NCBI GenBank assembly: GCA_002701455.1
Contig: NZVJ01000118.1
Span: 29,328-38,576 of the forward strand
From: Rhodospirillaceae bacterium
GTDB lineage: Bacteria > Pseudomonadota > Alphaproteobacteria > Thalassobaculales > Thalassobaculaceae
Direction: 5' to 3'
Length of the DNA: 9,249 bases
Shown here: in pieces, positions 7,392 to 9,249 of the stretch
Layout of the letters: every line of letters begins with the position of its first letter
Position numbering within the stretch: position 1 is the stretch's first letter
Notes under the pieces: model-generated
What the model was told of the DNA's origin: nothing
Databases searched by the model: none
The model's input: the letters and a program-made list of their open reading frames with translations, nothing else
Program-made: the position numbers and the translations under genes

Positions 7392-7418
7392 GCTAGCCGC
7401 AGCGACGACGAGCATTCT
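7373..7418. repeat. Nested inverted repeat in the divergent intergenic region
   Basis: Outer arms AGAATGCT (7373-7380) and AGCATTCT (7411-7418) are exact reverse complements. Inner arms GCTGCGG (7378-7384) and CCGCAGC (7397-7403) are also exact and share three bases with the left outer arm. As RNA it could form a GC-rich hairpin closed by the outer stem. No T-run follows on either side as needed for a terminator, and no gene would need one here. An operator or a leader structure for the NMO-like transcript is more likely. The rest of the 294-nt gap (7255-7548) shows no tRNA or small gene that I can recognise. Confidence 0.55.
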
Positions 7419-7460
7419 TAAAATTATGATTATAGCTATGATTAAATTAATTTCGATTTG

Positions 7461-7502
7461 ATGTTGCTTTATTTGAGCAGATAAGACGATAAAATGTTGC
7501 TT
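7461..7502 (+). repeat. 9-bp direct repeat upstream of the NMO-like gene
   Basis: ATGTTGCTT occurs at 7461-7469 and again at 7494-7502, 33 bp apart, close to three helical turns. That phasing would suit a regulator bound on one face of the DNA, but the repeat is short. Confidence 0.3.
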
Positions 7503-7548
7503 GGATTTTCAATGAGTTTGGAAACAATTTCTTATTTGGAGATGGCAT

Positions 7549-8685
7549 ATGAATTCTCGTTTGTGCGCAAAACTTGGTATTGAATTTCCGCTTTTTGCAT
7601 TTAGTCATTGTCGCAATGTAGTTGTTGAAGTTTCCAAAGCTGGAGGTTTTGGCGTTTTGGGTGCGGTCGGCCTGACGCCTGAAAATCTAGAACAAGAATT
7701 AAATTGGATCGATGAAAATATTGATGGAAAACCTTATGGCATAGATTTGTTAATCCCTAACAGAATGGATCACAAAAACGAAAACAGCCAAACGTCCGAT
7801 GATCTGAAGGCGTTAATACCGAACGAATATTATAACTTCGTAGACAATATCCTTGAGGCCCACGACTTAGAAACCAATGATTTATGGTCGGGCAAGTATG
7901 GCATAGATTATACTCATAATATGCGTGAAGCAGGCGCCAATCAGCTTTTAGAAGTGGCATTTAGGCACCCCATAACTTTATTTGTTAACGCTCTTGGTGT
8001 TCCTCCAAAATCGGTTATAAAAAGGTGCCGAGACAACAATATATTAGTCGGCGCTTTAACTGGCGCTCGTGAACATGCCGTAAAACATGCTGCAGCAGGT
8101 GTTGATATTCTTGTTGTTTCCGGTACAGAAGCGGGTGGGCACTGCGGTGAAATTTCCACTATGGTCGTAGTCCCTGATGTAATTGAAGCTGTAAAGTCCA
8201 ATGAAGACATATTTGTACTCGCCGCTGGTGGCATAGCGACAGGCGGGCAGATGGCAGCTTGCATGGCTATGGGCGCGGCCGGTGTATGGTGTGGTTCAGT
8301 TTGGTTAACTACGCCTGAAGCCGAGACCACACCAACCGTAAAAAAGAAAATGTTGGAGGCAAACGCTCGAAATACCGTACGTTCTAGAAGTAGAACAGGT
8401 AAACCGACACGGCAACTCCAGTCTGCTTGGACAGATGCTTGGGCATCTCCAAATGCTTTACAGCCTTTAGAGATGCCTTTGCAAGGAGTCCTCTCGCGTC
8501 CCGCGATGGATAAAATAGATAGAAAAGCTTCACTTGGTCACGAGGGTGCAGTGGCTTTGTCAACCTACTATGTGGGACAGGCGGTTGGTTTGATGAATAA
8601 AGAAAAGTCTGTAAAAACGATTGTTTATGAATTTATGGAAGATTATGGTGAGGCAGTTGAGCGATTATCTAATACTTTAAAATAA
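7549..8685 (+). CDS. Nitronate monooxygenase-family FMN enzyme
   Basis: A TIM-barrel FMN protein of 378 residues in the 2-nitropropane dioxygenase/nitronate monooxygenase superfamily. The diagnostic GTEAGGHCG (192-200) holds the expected catalytic base His198, and AAGGIATG (225-232) followed by GAAGVWCGSVW (242-252) form the FMN phosphate site. The N-terminus reads FPLFAFSHCRNVV rather than the classical QAPM-type start, and about 55 extra residues (roughly 70-125) sit between early barrel strands. Both features, and the TVRSRS...GKP segment (276-286), fit a subfamily I recall from many bacteria that is annotated as NMO without proof; related FMN proteins act on acyl-CoA substrates. The ATG is preceded by TGGAG 7 nt upstream. 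It is followed after 15 nt by another plus-strand gene, so an operon is likely. Confidence 0.88.
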   Translation: MNSRLCAKLGIEFPLFAFSHCRNVVVEVSKAGGFGVLGAVGLTPENLEQELNWIDENIDGKPYGIDLLIPNRMDHKNENSQTSDDLKALIPNEYYNFVDNILEAHDLETNDLWSGKYGIDYTHNMREAGANQLLEVAFRHPITLFVNALGVPPKSVIKRCRDNNILVGALTGAREHAVKHAAAGVDILVVSGTEAGGHCGEISTMVVVPDVIEAVKSNEDIFVLAAGGIATGGQMAACMAMGAAGVWCGSVWLTTPEAETTPTVKKKMLEANARNTVRSRSRTGKPTRQLQSAWTDAWASPNALQPLEMPLQGVLSRPAMDKIDRKASLGHEGAVALSTYYVGQAVGLMNKEKSVKTIVYEFMEDYGEAVERLSNTLK

Positions 8686-8700
8686 ACTAGGACGTTTTCA

Positions 8701-9249
8701 ATGGACGGGAGCCAGGTGAATAAATTAGAGGCTTTTTTTTCTACTGAAGTATCTTTAAGGAAGGGGACTTTAGACGAAGCAATTGAGAAATATTTTGAGC
8801 TTGGCTGGACAGATGGTCTACCAGTAGTCCCACCAACACAAGATAAGGTTTTGGAATTTGTAGAAACTTTAGGCGGAGATCCGGATTTTGTAGAGTGTAA
8901 AGTTCCACCAAGGTGGGGAGGTTTAAGCCGCGGAGTGTTAGCAGTTAATATGATTATGGCTGGATGTAAAGCGGAGTATGCGCCAGTGGTTCGTGCTGCT
9001 ATGCTCGCCTTAACTGACAGGAAATTTAATTTAAACGGCGTCCAGGCCACAACACATGTGGCCGCCCCATTATTAATTGTAAATGGTCCAATTGCTGCTG
9101 AAATTGGTATGAATGGTGGTGCAAATGCGTTTGGATCAGGTAACCGAGCTAACGCAACTATTGGAAGGGCTATAAGATTAATACTTTTAAATGTAGGTGG
9201 GGGCCGCGCACCGGATTTAGATAAATGCACTTTGGGTAATCCGGCTAAA
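8701..9249 (+). CDS. Conserved protein of unknown function, LGWTDGLPVVPP-type family (3' partial)
   Basis: The frame is open from the ATG at 8701 to the last base, giving 183 residues with the C-terminus beyond the window. AGGA at 8689-8692 lies 8 nt before the start. No signal peptide or membrane span is visible. Conserved-looking blocks are LGWTDGLPVVPPT (34-46), AVNMIMAGCKAEY (81-93), a NGVQATTH block (112-119), LLIVNGPIA (124-132) and NATIGRAIRLILLN (151-164). I recall this pattern from a widespread bacterial family labelled hypothetical and sometimes found near UGSC-motif (seleno)proteins; that link is memory, not something seen here. Close spacing to the NMO-like gene suggests they work together. 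The opposite-strand open frame over the same bases is a shadow. The reaction is unknown. Confidence 0.8.
   Translation, partial: MDGSQVNKLEAFFSTEVSLRKGTLDEAIEKYFELGWTDGLPVVPPTQDKVLEFVETLGGDPDFVECKVPPRWGGLSRGVLAVNMIMAGCKAEYAPVVRAAMLALTDRKFNLNGVQATTHVAAPLLIVNGPIAAEIGMNGGANAFGSGNRANATIGRAIRLILLNVGGGRAPDLDKCTLGNPAK

Noticed and set aside
7373..7418. The nested inverted repeat read as a rho-independent terminator.
   Set aside because: It sits between two divergent genes, so no transcript needs ending there, and neither flank has a run of T on the proper strand.
7941..8330. A 129-codon open frame on the minus strand.
   Set aside because: It is antisense to the NMO-like gene across its FMN-binding motifs. 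Its Ala/Thr/Pro-rich product is typical of a shadow frame.
8643..9230. A 195-codon open frame on the minus strand.
   Set aside because: It lies antisense to the unknown-family gene starting at 8701, whose plus-strand product has clear conserved blocks, a ribosome site and operon spacing. The minus-strand product is low-complexity and matches nothing I know.

Overview
The window carries nine protein genes, two of them cut by the window edges. It looks like a bacterial chromosome, most likely a proteobacterium. An alphaproteobacterial, possibly marine, heterotroph is my guess from the AT-leaning base composition, tight gene packing and gene content; nothing here fixes the taxon. I see no rRNA, tRNA, insertion sequence, CRISPR array or phage gene.

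Layout. (1) 1-3240, plus strand: the distal part of a Dpp/Opp-type peptide ABC importer operon. It holds the C-terminal part of a DppB-type permease, a complete DppC-type permease, and DppD- and DppF-type ATPases. The first two junctions are 4-nt overlaps and the third is a 2-nt gap. The substrate-binding protein is not in the window. (2) 3287-4189, minus strand: a nitrilase-superfamily amidohydrolase closely resembling N-carbamoyl-D-amino acid hydrolase, convergent with the importer. (3) 4382-4780, plus strand: a small VOC (glyoxalase-fold) protein, divergent from the hydrolase across a 192-nt gap that contains an 8-bp inverted repeat. (4) 4789-7254, minus strand: an IlvD/Edd-family dehydratase with all three expected cluster cysteines, followed 54 nt later by a flavin-reductase-like FMN protein; these are probably one transcription unit. 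(5) 7549-9249, plus strand: a nitronate-monooxygenase-family flavoenzyme, then 15 nt later the start of a gene from an uncharacterised conserved family, cut by the window end. The 294-nt divergent gap before it is the largest non-coding stretch. It holds promoter-like sequences for both directions, a nested inverted repeat and a 9-bp direct repeat.

Working together (inference): the set reads as a catabolic accessory region. An importer brings in a peptide-like or N-substituted amino compound, an amidohydrolase may release the amine, and a sugar-acid-type dehydratase with FMN/flavin enzymes handles a carbon skeleton. The alternating strands mean these are at least four transcription units, so one shared pathway is not proven. 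The least described part is the pair of NMO-like flavoenzyme and unknown-family gene at the right end.
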